Of a stretch of DNA of 64,000 nucleotides, positions 36,738 to 45,793 are shown one piece after another. Position numbers and translations under genes: made by a program. Below the pieces are notes generated by a model that ran no database searches, was not told where the DNA came from, and worked only from the letters and a program-made list of their open reading frames with translations. Position 1 is the first letter of the stretch, and each line of letters begins with the position of its first letter. Source of the DNA: Burkholderiaceae bacterium (GTDB taxonomy: Bacteria > Pseudomonadota > Gammaproteobacteria > Burkholderiales > Burkholderiaceae_E); the NCBI GenBank assembly GCA_021166725.1, contig JAJPES010000030.1, positions 1-64,000 of the forward strand, in the 5' to 3' direction.

Positions 36738-37694
36738 ATGCTTGAAAAGAAGCTATCAGCCTTGATGCGTCTGGTGGTCGTGCCGACGTTGGCCATCGGC
36801 ATGGCCGGGCCCGCGCTTGCCGGAGGTACCTCAGCGCATTCCGCGAGCAATACCGCCGCGACGGACAATGCCGGCAATAGCGGCACGGCGAGTACAGCGG
36901 GTCGCAGCGCCACCGCGAGCGTTGAACAGGATTTTCGCGACCTGCGCGCAAGCCAGGTCATTCACATGAGCGTTCGGAACGTCGCGGGCCAGAACATCGG
37001 CCAGATCAGTGACATGATCGTCGATGTGGACAGCGGCAAGGTGCCGTACGCAATCCTTCGCTTCGATCCGGGCATCTTCGAAGGCGAGGAGCTTTTTGCC
37101 GTCCCGACGACGGCGCTGCGCATGGCCGCCGATCGCAATGACATGGTGCTCGACGCGCCGAAGGAGCGGCTGCGCGATGCGGCGATCGACGCCGATCAGT
37201 GGAAGGACGGCTTGCCCGATGCCGACGTGCTCGCCGGACTCGACCGGTTGTGGAACAGCGCGACACCAGTGGTCCGCGCCTCCGCGCATCGAATGAGCGA
37301 TCTCATCGGGATGGACGTCAACAGTCGCAGCGGCGAGGAGATCGGTGAGCTGGAGGATCTCGTCGTCCGGATGAACGATCAGCGCGTGCACTACGCGGTG
37401 ATGGAGTTCGACCCGAGCTGGGCGGCGTCGGATGAGTACTACGCATTGCCGCTGACTGCGTTTCGGCTCACCACTGACAACGACGAACTGGTGCTCGACG
37501 TCGACCGATCGAAGGTCCAGGCGATGAAGCGCTTTCCGGAGGATCGCTGGGCGAACCTGAACGATCCGGTGTGGATTGCGGATATCGACCGCTACTTCGT
37601 GGCGGTATTTCCCGACATCACGGCCACGGGCGCGCAGGCGCGGGCGAAGTCGGGCGACGCGAGCGCATCCTCGGCTCAAGAGAGCGGTTCATGA
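36738..37694 (+). CDS. Exported protein with two PRC-barrel domains
   Basis: A 318-residue protein. AAAGGAG stands 7 bases before ATG 36738, and a signal peptide follows (LMRLVVVPTLAIGMAGPALA). After a Ser/Ala/Thr-rich linker come two PRC-barrel domains: residues about 75-135 (NIGQISDMIVDVDSGKVPYA) and about 190-255 (EEIGELEDLVVRMNDQRVHY). Such envelope proteins are often linked to stress tolerance in soil proteobacteria, with no defined activity. It is the only intact gene in a region of fragments. Confidence 0.82.
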   Translation: MLEKKLSALMRLVVVPTLAIGMAGPALAGGTSAHSASNTAATDNAGNSGTASTAGRSATASVEQDFRDLRASQVIHMSVRNVAGQNIGQISDMIVDVDSGKVPYAILRFDPGIFEGEELFAVPTTALRMAADRNDMVLDAPKERLRDAAIDADQWKDGLPDADVLAGLDRLWNSATPVVRASAHRMSDLIGMDVNSRSGEEIGELEDLVVRMNDQRVHYAVMEFDPSWAASDEYYALPLTAFRLTTDNDELVLDVDRSKVQAMKRFPEDRWANLNDPVWIADIDRYFVAVFPDITATGAQARAKSGDASASSAQESGS

Positions 37695-37860
37695 TTGCCG
37701 CTGCGCGATGGTGCGTGCCGCCGCCCGTGCGGCGGCACGGCCCGATGCGTGCGCGGCGGCGGAACCGCTCGATGCGCGATGCTTCTCGTGATCAGGACGT
37801 CGGGGCGCCCGCCTGCCAGTCGGCCTTCGCCTGCCCGAGCCTTTCCTTCGACGACGACCA

Positions 37861-38139
37861 AGAAGTTCCAGAAGAAGCAATCCGATCTGGCCCTGACGCA
37901 GTCGACCAAGCGAACGCGCAAGCGCGGGTTCCTCGACGAGATGCAACGCGTGGTGCCTTGGGCCGAGTCGACCGCGCTGATCGAACCGCACTACCCGAAG
38001 GGAAAGACGGGCCGCCCGCCGATGGGGGAACCGTGCCTTGCAGGAGCGCCGGCTGACACTCGAGACCGGCACAGTAGTCGATGCCACTTTGATCGCGGCG
38101 CCGAGCTCCACGAAGAACAGCAAGGGCGAACGCGACCCC
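37861..38139 (+). pseudogene. IS5-family transposase remnant, centre deleted
   Basis: The N-terminal part is clear (TKRTRKRGFLDEMQRVVPWA, then LIEPHYPKGKTGRPPMG). After about 38030 the reading frame changes and resumes in the catalytic part, LTLETGTVVDATLIAAPSST with KNSKGERDP. About half of the transposase between them is missing, along with the C-terminus. The 3' end runs straight into the IS21-family terminus at 38140. Inactive. Confidence 0.8.
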
Positions 38140-39433
38140 TGTCACCTTCCGGCGTAATCAGGCCATTTCGTTTCCGGCATAAACAGGCCAGCAAGCCGGA
38201 GGCGTTTTCGGCGTAATCCGGCCAGTGCGTTTTCGGCATATTCCGGCCAGCTGAGACAGCAGACGGGCATCTCGATTCAGCCGTGGCGCATCGCTACCCG
38301 CCGGGCTTTTTGCTCGGGAGGCCGGCGGTGGGCCGCAGGAGATTCGAGATGTTTCAGTACCGACAGGTGCTCGTGCGGCTGCGCGCGGGCGACTCCGAGC
38401 GCGAGATCGCACGCTCGGGGGTGATGGGTCGCGAGAAGCTGGCCGCTTTTCGGGCGCTGGCCTCGCGTAGCGGTTGGCTCGAGGCCGAGGCGTCGCTGCC
38501 CGATGACGCGACGATCGCAGCGGCCCTCGGCGCAGCGCGCCGTGCGCGCAGCACCGTCTCCAGCGTCGAGCCGCACCGCGCGATCGTCAGCCGATGGCTC
38601 GACGCCGGCGTGGGCGGCAAGGCGATTCACGCTGCCTCGTTCGCATCCACGGCACCACGCGCGTGGCGCCGCTGGCGCTGTTCGAGATCGAACGCCCGTT
38701 GCTGCGCTCGCTGCCGACGATCGCTCCGGATCTGGCGAGCTGGCATCGACTGCCACGTGCAGTTCGAGCGCGTGCTGTACTCGGCGCCCTTTGCGTTGGC
38801 CGGCAAGGTGTTGGGGCTGCGCGCCACCGACGCAGCAGTGGCGCTCTACGAGGACTTCCGCCATGTCGCCACGCACCCGCGCGGGCGGCGCCCCGGCGAG
38901 CGCGTGACCTTGCGAGATCACCTCCCGCCGCACGCGCAGGCCTTCTTCGCTCACGTCTTCACCACCTGCGCGAATCTCACGCAAAGCCTCAATGCCGCTC
39001 GCGCCACCGGCGCCTACGAGCGCAAGCTCGCCGCGCTCGCCCGTGTGCCGCTGCTCATCATCGACGACTTCGGCCTCAAACCGCTGCGCCCGCCCGCCGA
39101 CGAGGACCTGCATGATCTGATCGCCGAACGCTACGAGCAGACCGCCACCATCGTCACCAGCAACCTCGACTTCCCCGAGTGGGATCGGGCGTTTCCCGCC
39201 AACCGACTGCTCGCATCGGCAACCCTCGATCGGCTTCGCCATAACGCGTACTGCATGGTGCTCGACGGCAACTCCTACCGCGCTCCCAAGATGGCTCCGA
39301 CTTCATCGAAGCGCGCCGTTGCAGTCCCCGCAAAACCCAGCCATCCTTGAGCCCCTTCGAGATGCTCGTCTGCACCTCGGCCGCTGGCCGGATTACGCCG
39401 GAAATCGGTGGCCGGATTATGGTGAGAGGTGAC
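38140..39433 (+). mobile_element. Internally deleted IS21-family element with both ends
   Basis: Both ends begin with TGTCACCT (inverted at the right end, closing at 39433) and share about 18 of 26 terminal bases. The left end carries four imperfect tandem repeats of about 25 bp with the core TTCCGGCGTAATC-n-GGCCA (38147-38266). At least two inverted copies are at the right end (39383-39420). Multiple terminal repeats are typical of IS21. The element is about 1.3 kb, against 2 to 2.5 kb for intact ones. No target duplication is seen. Confidence 0.78.
38349..39350 (+). pseudogene. Fused IstA-IstB transposase remnant
   Basis: A single open frame joins pieces of both IS21 proteins. Residues about 1-95 are the IstA N-terminus (MFQYRQVLVRLRAGDSEREI). 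The stretch about 38640-38755 is out of frame; the correct IstA sequence (TRVAPLALFEIERPLLRSLP) is in the neighbouring frame. IstA C-terminal sequence then returns (DCHVQFERVLYSAPFALAGK, DAAVALYEDFRHVATHPRG). After HAQAFFAHVFT it passes into the IstB ATPase C-terminal half (LLIIDDFGLKPL, TIVTSNLDFPEWDRAF). The catalytic core and IstB Walker A are missing. Confidence 0.82.
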
Positions 39434-39448
39434 AGGAGCCAGACCCTG

Positions 39449-39594
39449 CGCGCCACGACCTGGCGCGTCTCACGCCCGAGGAGACGGCGGTCTATGACGA
39501 TCTCAGATTCGATCGCCACCAGCCCCGGCTGCGTCTGGAGCAGGAGCGCGTGGGGTTTGGCTGGTTGACCGACCAGCTACGCAGCGGGTTGTGA
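39449..39594 (+). pseudogene. Orphan C-terminal coding fragment
   Basis: Directly after the IS21 end a frame without a start reads RHDLARLTPEETAVYDDLRF, then DRHQPRLRLEQERVGFGWLT, ending in DQLRSGL and a stop at 39594. Composition looks like real protein. I do not recognise it; it may be the tail of the gene that the element interrupted. Confidence 0.35.
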
Positions 39595-39608
39595 GAGGAC
39601 CGATTAAA

Positions 39609-39622
39609 GACTATATTCAGTC
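39609..39622. promoter_or_regulatory. Candidate operator of the toxin-antitoxin pair
   Basis: GACTATATTCAGTC has GACT/AGTC inverted ends around an AT-rich centre (possible -10 TATATT at 39613). It lies 25 bp before the antitoxin start. Antitoxins of this family usually repress their own promoter at such a palindrome. Confidence 0.4.
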
Positions 39623-39646
39623 CTTTTCGATCTCAGGAGCAGGTCC

Positions 39647-39922
39647 GTGCGCTACTCATCCCAAGTCAAGCCCATCAGCTACCTCAAAGCCAATGCCGCC
39701 GAGGTGCTGACCCACCTGGCCGAAAACCGGGAGCCCTTGGTCATCACGCAGAACGGGGAAGCCAAGGCCGTGCTGCAGGACGTTGCGTCCTTCGAGGAAA
39801 CCCAGGAGACCTTGGCCCTGCTGAAGATCCTGGCGCTCGGCCAGCAGGACGTGGAGGCAGGTCGCGTCAAGCCGGTCGCCGATGTCGTGGCGCGCCTGCG
39901 CGCTAAGAGGGCCACGGCCTGA
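39647..39922 (+). CDS. Type II antitoxin, Phd/YefM family
   Basis: A 91-residue antitoxin. The N-terminal DNA-binding part reads VKPISYLKANAAEVLTHLAE followed by REPLVITQNGEAKAVLQD, the Phd/YefM signature. The C-terminal region (about residues 55-91) should wrap around the toxin. Start is GTG 39647 with AGGAG 7 bases upstream. The stop overlaps the toxin start by one base, so the two are coupled. Confidence 0.9.
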   Translation: MRYSSQVKPISYLKANAAEVLTHLAENREPLVITQNGEAKAVLQDVASFEETQETLALLKILALGQQDVEAGRVKPVADVVARLRAKRATA

Positions 39923-40263
39923 TGGTCGGCAGGCCAACGCGTTACGAGGTCCTGCTTACCGAAGGTGCAGAGCAGGACCTGGAGGCGCTCTACGACTACA
40001 TCGCCGAGTTCGACAGTGTGGCCAACGCCAACCACGTTCTCGACCGCGTGATGGAAGTCGTGGAGGGGCTTGCCCAGTTCCCCGAGCGCGGCAGCTATCC
40101 CAAGGAACTCGTCGCGCTGGGCATCAAGGACTACCGCCAGACGGCGTTCAAGCCCTACCGAGTGATCTATCGCGTCCTGGGCAGCCGGGTCGTGATCTAC
40201 CTGATCGTCGATGGTCGCCGAGACATGCGGTCGGTGCTGGCGCGCCGGCTGCTGGGCGTTTGA
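39922..40263 (+). CDS. Type II toxin, RelE/ParE superfamily
   Basis: A 113-residue toxin with LTEGAEQDLEALYDYIAEFD at the N-terminus and PYRVIYRVLGSRVVIYLIVD plus RRDMRSVLARRLL at the C-terminus. This is the ParE-like branch, which inhibits gyrase in some members and translation in others; the target cannot be told from sequence. It follows the antitoxin directly and is followed by a terminator at 40351-40380. Confidence 0.9.
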   Translation: MVGRPTRYEVLLTEGAEQDLEALYDYIAEFDSVANANHVLDRVMEVVEGLAQFPERGSYPKELVALGIKDYRQTAFKPYRVIYRVLGSRVVIYLIVDGRRDMRSVLARRLLGV

Positions 40264-40350
40264 CCCGCAGCATCCCGCACGGTCCCGATCCATTCCGATG
40301 CATCACAATAAGGGCTGGTTCGCGGGGTCAACCAAACACCACCATCCCGA

Positions 40351-40380
40351 AGGGCCCGGATGATCTCCGGGCCCTTTTTT
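40351..40380 (+). terminator. Rho-independent terminator after toxin-antitoxin pair
   Basis: A 10-bp stem AGGGCCCGGA / TCCGGGCCCT with a 5-base loop is followed by six T. It ends the toxin transcript 88 bp after its stop. Confidence 0.9.
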
Positions 40381-40449
40381 CGCCTACGACGGGTGCCGGT
40401 CACGGCTGGCGCTTGCAGCGTGCATCCATGCGCCAATCACCCGAGCCAT

Positions 40450-40989
40450 TCAGCGCCCGGACGTACACGGAGCCGACCTCGGTGCGGGTCTCGCTGCACT
40501 GCCCTCGATGTCGCCGCTGCGAGGCGCAACGGCCAGCCGCACCCGCTGGCCCCGCGCGTCGGTCGCCTTCGCGTGGAAGTGATCGGGTTCGCGATCGATT
40601 TCTTCGATGTCGCGGTAGCCCAGCGCTTCGAGCTTGACCAGCACCTGGTGCATCGTGAGCCACGACGCCTGCTCGGAATTCGCGTGCTCGACGTTGCGCC
40701 GCCGAATTTCGGTATCGCGGATGTCGCCGCTGACGGGATCGATCTCCGCATCCACCCGTCGCCCCTGCGCATCGGTAGCCCTGACCCTCAGCTTGTCGTG
40801 CTCGCGCGAGATCTTCGTCAAGTCGCGATAGCCCATCCGCTCGAGCCTGAAGTGGACCTCGTGCAGCGAAAGTCCTGCGCTCCCGCTGGCGAGCGCTGAA
40901 CCGTCCTGAGCGAGTGCCGGGACGAACAGGGTCACGGCGGCGGCCATAGCACCGAGAAGAAGGGCAGGGATGAACGTATGGACACGCAT
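40450..40989 (-). CDS. Exported protein with two PepSY-like repeats
   Basis: A 179-residue protein with a signal peptide (FIPALLLGAMAAAVTLFVPALA). Two similar units follow: LSLHEVHFRLERMGYRDLTK through VDAEIDPVSGDI, and LTMHQVLVKLEALGYRDIEE through RLAVAPRSGDI. The pattern (helix, GYRDI, strand, RxVDAEIDP) is the PepSY fold, often inhibitory or protein-binding. ATG 40989 is chosen because the signal peptide starts there. It diverges from the amino acid transporter; the gap 40990-41245 shows no clear operator. Confidence 0.75.
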   Translation of the reverse strand: MRVHTFIPALLLGAMAAAVTLFVPALAQDGSALASGSAGLSLHEVHFRLERMGYRDLTKISREHDKLRVRATDAQGRRVDAEIDPVSGDIRDTEIRRRNVEHANSEQASWLTMHQVLVKLEALGYRDIEEIDREPDHFHAKATDARGQRVRLAVAPRSGDIEGSAARPAPRSAPCTSGR

Positions 40990-41245
40990 GATTGCTTCTC
41001 GATGAGTCGTGGTCGAATCGTTCGACCGCGACGCATCCTGCGGCGGCAGGCCTGAACCGAAGCTGAACGACGAACCGCTACGCGTCGGCCGCACGAGCCG
41101 GCGTCGCCGCCGCATCCCTGCGATCCCGACAGGGCGTTTCACGCCGCTCGCATACTGTCCTGCAACGACAACCGTCCGTGAGGAGCCGCGGAAACACAAC
41201 CCCAACCGGGAGGAGGACATCCACCAAGACCCAAGGAGGTCCTCT

Positions 41246-42436
41246 ATGTATCGTGCATCGTTACTGCTCGCCGCCGGCTTGTTCGCCGCAAGCCCGGCCA
41301 TGGCCCAGACCGTCACCTTCGGCGCATCCACCCAGCTCACGGGACCGGTGGCCAACACCGGGCGCTACTACAAGGACGCCTACCAGTTCGCGGTCGATCG
41401 GATCAACACCGAAGGCGGAGTGAAGATCGGTTCGAAGCAGGAAAAGCTGGCGGTCAAGATTCTCGACAACCAGTCCGACGTCAACCTGAGCGTGCGCCAG
41501 TACGTTCAGCTGCTGTCGCAGGACAAGGTCGACTTCCTGCTCGGCGGCTTCGCCAGCAACTTCATCCTTGCCGACTCCTCGATCGCCGAGAAGAACGAGG
41601 TGCCGATGGTGCAGGGTGGCGGCGCCTCCGACCAGATCTACAGCCGCGGATACAAGTACATCTTCGGTACGCTCGCTCCTGCCAGCGACTACTTCGGCAG
41701 CACGATCGAGGCGATGCAGAAGCTCGATCCGAAGCCGCGCAAGGTGGCACTGCTGTACGCCGACGATTCCTTCGACGTCTCGGTGGCCAAGGGCACGCGC
41801 GATCTGCTGAAGAAGGCCGGCTTCGACGTCGCGATCGACGAACGCTACAGCAGCAACGCGTCGGACTTCTCGTCGCTGCTGTCGCGCATCAAGAGCGAGG
41901 GCGTGGACGCCGTGCTGATGGCCTGCCACGAGACCGAAGGGCTGAACTTCATCCGCCAGGCCAAGAGCCTGGACGTCCAGCCGAAGATGTACTCGCTCAC
42001 GGTGGGCGTACCCAGCGCCGACTTTCGCCAGGCGCTCGGGCAGGACGCCAACGGCGCCTCGGGCATGAGCGCGTGGCTGCCGTCGCCGAAGCTGAAAGAC
42101 CAGTGGTTCGGTAACGCCGAGAAGTTCGCCAAGGACTGGAAGGCGCGCTTCGGCTACGAGCCCGACTACCACGCGGCCGCCGGCGTGGCAGCGGTCGAGG
42201 CCTACGTGAAGGCAATCGAAGCCGCAGGAAGCATCGACCACGCGAAGGTGCGCGACGCGCTGTCGAAGGTCGACTTCGACAGCCTGTACGGCCACGTGAA
42301 GTTCGGGCCGACCGGGCAGATCGACCTGCCACAGACGATGGTGCAGATCCAGCACGACGAAGTAGTGCCGATCTTCGCGGACGACCACTTCGTCGGGAAG
42401 ATGCAGTATCCGCTGCTGGCGTGGGACCAGCGCTGA
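41246..42436 (+). CDS. Branched-chain amino acid-type ABC binding protein
   Basis: A 396-residue periplasmic binding protein (LivJ/LivK fold). The signal peptide is [15 protein letters not shown]. The mature N-terminus reads [20 protein letters not shown], and later features are [17 protein letters not shown] and [18 protein letters not shown], all typical. AAGGAGGT lies 5 bases before ATG 41246, an excellent start. It is followed by two permeases and two ATPases, a complete uptake system. The actual ligand cannot be read from sequence; amino acids or related carboxylates are likely. Confidence 0.92.
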   Translation: MYRASLLLAAGLFAASPAMAQTVTFGASTQLTGPVANTGRYYKDAYQFAVDRINTEGGVKIGSKQEKLAVKILDNQSDVNLSVRQYVQLLSQDKVDFLLGGFASNFILADSSIAEKNEVPMVQGGGASDQIYSRGYKYIFGTLAPASDYFGSTIEAMQKLDPKPRKVALLYADDSFDVSVAKGTRDLLKKAGFDVAIDERYSSNASDFSSLLSRIKSEGVDAVLMACHETEGLNFIRQAKSLDVQPKMYSLTVGVPSADFRQALGQDANGASGMSAWLPSPKLKDQWFGNAEKFAKDWKARFGYEPDYHAAAGVAAVEAYVKAIEAAGSIDHAKVRDALSKVDFDSLYGHVKFGPTGQIDLPQTMVQIQHDEVVPIFADDHFVGKMQYPLLAWDQR

Positions 42437-42451
42437 GATGGATCCGCGCAC

Positions 42452-43315
42452 GTGGATCTCCTTCTCCAGATCCTCGTCAACGGCATCCTGCTGGGCGGGC
42501 TCTATGCGCTGATGGCGCTGGGGCTCGCCCTCGTCTGGGGCGTGCTGAACATCGTCAATCTCGCGCACGGCGCGCTCATCATGCTGGGCGGCTACGCGAC
42601 CTGGCTGCTGTTCATGCGCGCCGGCATCGATCCTTTCGCGGCGCTGCCGATCACGGCGCTGGCGCTGTTCGCACTGGGCTACGCGATCCAGCGCGGCCTC
42701 CTGAACCTCGTCATCCGCGCTCCGATGTTCAATACGCTGCTGATCACCTTCGGCATCGACGTGGTGCTGGCGTACCTCGCGCAGTACTGGTTCTCCGCCG
42801 ACTTCCGGACGATCAACCCGCGCTATGCGGGCACCAACTTCACGCTCGGATCGACGACGCTTCCCACCGTGCAGGTGGCGGCCTTCGCCATCGCGATCGG
42901 GCTTACGGTCGCGATATGGCTGTTCCTGCTGCACACGCGCATCGGGCGCGGCATCCGCGCTGCGGCGCAGAACCTGGTCGCCGCGCGACTCTACGGCGTA
43001 AGTCCTCGCAGCATCTACGCGTTCACTTTCGGACTGGGCGCGGCGCTCGCCGGCGTCGCCGGCGGCCTGTACGGACTGGTGTCGCAGATCAACCCGTACA
43101 TCGGCGGCCCGCTGACCGCGAAGTCGTTCGTCATCGCGATCATCGGCGGGCTGGACAATCCGCTCGGCGTCATCGTCGGCGGGCTCGCTCTGGGGGTGAT
43201 CGAATCGCTCACCGCTCTCTACATCGGGCCGACCTACCGGGACGTGGCCAGCTTCGGCATCCTGGTGCTGGTGCTGATCGTGCGACCCAGCGGGCTGCTC
43301 GGCAGGACGTCATGA
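42452..43315 (+). CDS. livH: ABC permease, LivH type
   Basis: A 287-residue inner-membrane permease with about eight helices and the LivH signatures GLYALMALGLALVWGVLNIV, NLAHGALIMLGGY and IIGGLDNPLGVIVGGLALGV. GTG start, 15 bp after the binding-protein stop. The stop overlaps the next gene (ATGA). Confidence 0.92.
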   Translation: MDLLLQILVNGILLGGLYALMALGLALVWGVLNIVNLAHGALIMLGGYATWLLFMRAGIDPFAALPITALALFALGYAIQRGLLNLVIRAPMFNTLLITFGIDVVLAYLAQYWFSADFRTINPRYAGTNFTLGSTTLPTVQVAAFAIAIGLTVAIWLFLLHTRIGRGIRAAAQNLVAARLYGVSPRSIYAFTFGLGAALAGVAGGLYGLVSQINPYIGGPLTAKSFVIAIIGGLDNPLGVIVGGLALGVIESLTALYIGPTYRDVASFGILVLVLIVRPSGLLGRTS

Positions 43316-44259
43316 GCGTCGCCCGCGTCCTCATCGCGGCAGCGATCGTGGCCCTGCTCGCGGCGCTCCCCTGGTACGGAGGCCCGGTCCTTCTGCAGTT
43401 CGGTATCGCGGTGCTGCTGATGGCGACGCTCGCGCAGGGCTGGAACATCATCGGCGGTTTCACCGGCTATCCGTCGTTCGGCAACTCGGTCTTCTACGGC
43501 CTGGGCGCATACGGCGTGGGGATCGCGATGGTGCAGTTCCAGTTGCCCTTCTGGGTCGGACTGCTCGCCGGCCTGGCACTCGGTGTCGTCTTCGCCGGCG
43601 TGCTCGGCCTCGCGGTGCTGCGCCTGAAGGGGCACTACTTCGCGATCTGCACGCTGGGCCTCGCCTTCGTCATGACGGCGATCGTATCGAACCTGCAGAT
43701 CGCAGGAAGCAACATCGGCCTCGTGCTGCCGCTGTTGAAGAGCGAAGCCCTGTTTTACGAGCTTGCACTCGGCCTGCTCGTGCTCGCCACGCTCGCGGTC
43801 TTCCGGCTCGCGCACAGCCGCTTCGGCCTCGGATTGATCGCGATCCGGGAGAACGAAGAAGGCGCGGCGGTGATGGGCGTGAACACCACGCTCTACAAGA
43901 TCCTCGCGTTCATGCTGTCGGCCGCCTTCACTTCGCTGGCCGGGGGCATCTACGCGTACTACATCACGTTCATCGACCCGGTCGGCGTGTTCGATATCTC
44001 GCTCAACGTCAAGATGATCATCATGGCCATCTTCGGCGGCGCCGGCAGCGTGTTCGGTCCGGTGATCGGCGCGCTGGTGCTATCGGCCATCGCCGAAGTG
44101 CTGGCCACGCGCGTCACCAGCCTGGCGAGCCTGTTCTTCGGCCTGGTCATCGTCGTCGCCGTCGTGTTCATGCCGCGCGGCCTGTCGCACCTGAGCACGC
44201 ACCTGCGCGGCGCGGGTTGGCGTTACTTCCGCGACAACGTCCGGGAGCACCGGTTGTAG
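43312..44259 (+). CDS. livM: ABC permease, LivM type
   Basis: A 315-residue permease pairing with LivH. Typical segments are LAQGWNIIGGFTGYPSFGNS, LKGHYFAICTLGLAFVMTAI, AIRENEEGAAVMGVNTTLYK and IFGGAGSVFGPVIGALVLS. The open frame extends far upstream, but the ATG at 43312 overlapping the livH stop is clearly the start. Confidence 0.92.
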   Translation: MSVARVLIAAAIVALLAALPWYGGPVLLQFGIAVLLMATLAQGWNIIGGFTGYPSFGNSVFYGLGAYGVGIAMVQFQLPFWVGLLAGLALGVVFAGVLGLAVLRLKGHYFAICTLGLAFVMTAIVSNLQIAGSNIGLVLPLLKSEALFYELALGLLVLATLAVFRLAHSRFGLGLIAIRENEEGAAVMGVNTTLYKILAFMLSAAFTSLAGGIYAYYITFIDPVGVFDISLNVKMIIMAIFGGAGSVFGPVIGALVLSAIAEVLATRVTSLASLFFGLVIVVAVVFMPRGLSHLSTHLRGAGWRYFRDNVREHRL

Positions 44260-44261
44260 CG

Positions 44262-44990
44262 ATGGACGACATCCTCGAGGTTCGCGAGCTCACGCGGCGC
44301 TTTCACGGGCTGATTGCCGTCGACCGCGTGAGCTTTCGGCTCGCCCGCGGCGAGATCCTCGGACTCATCGGTCCGAACGGCGCCGGCAAGACGACACTCG
44401 TCAGCATGATCAACGGCACGTTGAAGCCGAGCGCCGGCGACATCGTGTTCGAGGGACGCTCTGTACGAGCGCTACCTGCGTATCGGCGCGCGTACCTCGG
44501 CATCGGTCGCACCTTCCAGATCATGAAGCCCTTCCCCGGCCTGAGCGTGCTCGACAACGTCGCGGTCGGTGCGCTGTTCGGCGGCGGCGAGCGCAATCTG
44601 GAGCGCGCGCATGCACAGGCGCGCGAGTCGCTGGAGTTCGTCGGTATGGGATCACGGATCTCGCATCACGCCGACGAACTCGGCGGCCCCGACCGCAAGC
44701 GGCTCGAGCTCGCCAAGGCGCTGGCGATGAAGCCGCGCCTGCTGCTGCTCGACGAGGCGATGGCCGGCCTGAACAGCGTCGAGATCGAGGAGCTGATCGA
44801 CGTGATTCGCCAGCTGCGCAGCCAGGGCATCAGCATCCTCGTCATCGAGCACGTGATGAAGGCCATTCGCAGCCTGTGCGACCGACTGCTAGTGCTTCAT
44901 CACGGCGAGAAGATCGCAGAAGGCGCAACCGAGGAGGTGCTGCGCGACCCGCGCGTCGTCGAGGCCTATCTCGGGCGCGAACGGCGATGA
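44262..44990 (+). CDS. livG: ABC ATPase, LivG type, with unusual signature motif
   Basis: A 242-residue ATPase. Walker A is GPNGAGKTTL, and Walker B is LLLLDEAMAGL. The switch His is in VIEHVM. The usual LSGGQ-type signature (in LivG often LPYGQQRRLE) reads LGGPDRKRLELAKALA, so the conserved Ser and Gln positions are changed. This could be natural drift in a LivG with lower turnover. Its start is 2 bases after the livM stop, and its stop overlaps livF. Confidence 0.9.
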   Translation: MDDILEVRELTRRFHGLIAVDRVSFRLARGEILGLIGPNGAGKTTLVSMINGTLKPSAGDIVFEGRSVRALPAYRRAYLGIGRTFQIMKPFPGLSVLDNVAVGALFGGGERNLERAHAQARESLEFVGMGSRISHHADELGGPDRKRLELAKALAMKPRLLLLDEAMAGLNSVEIEELIDVIRQLRSQGISILVIEHVMKAIRSLCDRLLVLHHGEKIAEGATEEVLRDPRVVEAYLGRERR

Positions 44991-45700
44991 ACGAAACGCT
45001 GCTCGAGGTGTCGCGATTGAACGCCGGCTACGGCGGCATGCCGGTGCTGCGCGACGTGAGCATCGTCGTGCGCCGCGCCGAGATCGTCGCGATGGTCGGC
45101 AGCAACGGCGCCGGCAAGACGACGATGCTGCGCGCGATCTCGCGGCTGATCGACGCGCGTGGCGAGATCCGCTTCGACGGCCACGACCTCCTTGGCGCCT
45201 CGGCCGACGACGTGTTCGCGCTCGGCCTCGTGCAGGTTCCCGAGGGCCGCCAGCTCTTCGACCGGATGAGCGTCGAGGAGAACCTGCTGATGGGATCGTA
45301 TCGGCGCCGCGGTCGCGCGCAGATCCACGAGGATCTCGCACGCGTCTACGAGCTGTTCCCGCGGCTCGCCGAGCGCCGACGTCAATGGGCCGGCAGCATG
45401 TCGGGCGGCGAGCAGCAGATGTGCGCCATGGGCCGCGCATTGATGGCGCGTCCCCGGCTCGTCATGGTCGACGAGATGAGCCTCGGCCTGGCGCCGGTGA
45501 TCGTCGACCGCCTGTGCGACACGATGGCGCGCATCCGTGACGAGGACGTCACCGTGCTGCTCGTGGAGCAGGACGTGCACGCGGCGCTGTCGGTGGCCGA
45601 TCGCGGCTATGTGATGGAGACGGGCGAGATCGTGCGCGAAGGCAGGGCGGGCGAACTGGCCGACGATCCGCAGGTGCAGCGAGCGTACCTGGGCATCTGA
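44987..45700 (+). CDS. livF: ABC ATPase, LivF type
   Basis: A 237-residue ATPase with Walker A GSNGAGKTTM, signature MSGGEQQMCAMGRALM, Walker B RLVMVDEMSLGL and the Q-loop in LVQVPEGRQLFDRM, typical of LivF. It overlaps livG by 4 bases and completes the five-gene transporter. Confidence 0.92.
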   Translation: MNETLLEVSRLNAGYGGMPVLRDVSIVVRRAEIVAMVGSNGAGKTTMLRAISRLIDARGEIRFDGHDLLGASADDVFALGLVQVPEGRQLFDRMSVEENLLMGSYRRRGRAQIHEDLARVYELFPRLAERRRQWAGSMSGGEQQMCAMGRALMARPRLVMVDEMSLGLAPVIVDRLCDTMARIRDEDVTVLLVEQDVHAALSVADRGYVMETGEIVREGRAGELADDPQVQRAYLGI

Positions 45701-45793
45701 GGGACTTGCCGCGTGCAAACCGGCGCGCGCGTGGACCGGCATCGACTTTTGGCATGCTTCGGAATCCGACGTCTTCTGCTGGATGCAACAACG

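Noticed and set aside
38143-38266. CRISPR-like tandem repeats
   Set aside because: Four imperfect copies of about 25 bp without unique spacers, next to transposase genes: they are IS21 terminal repeats.
40264-40350. tRNA-like sequence (GGTTCGCGGGGTCAACC) before the terminator
   Set aside because: No complete cloverleaf could be folded by eye, and no CCA-type acceptor pairing was found.
41261-42934. 557-codon open frame on the minus strand
   Set aside because: It is antisense to the binding protein and livH, with low-complexity Arg/Gln/Glu content and no recognisable domain.
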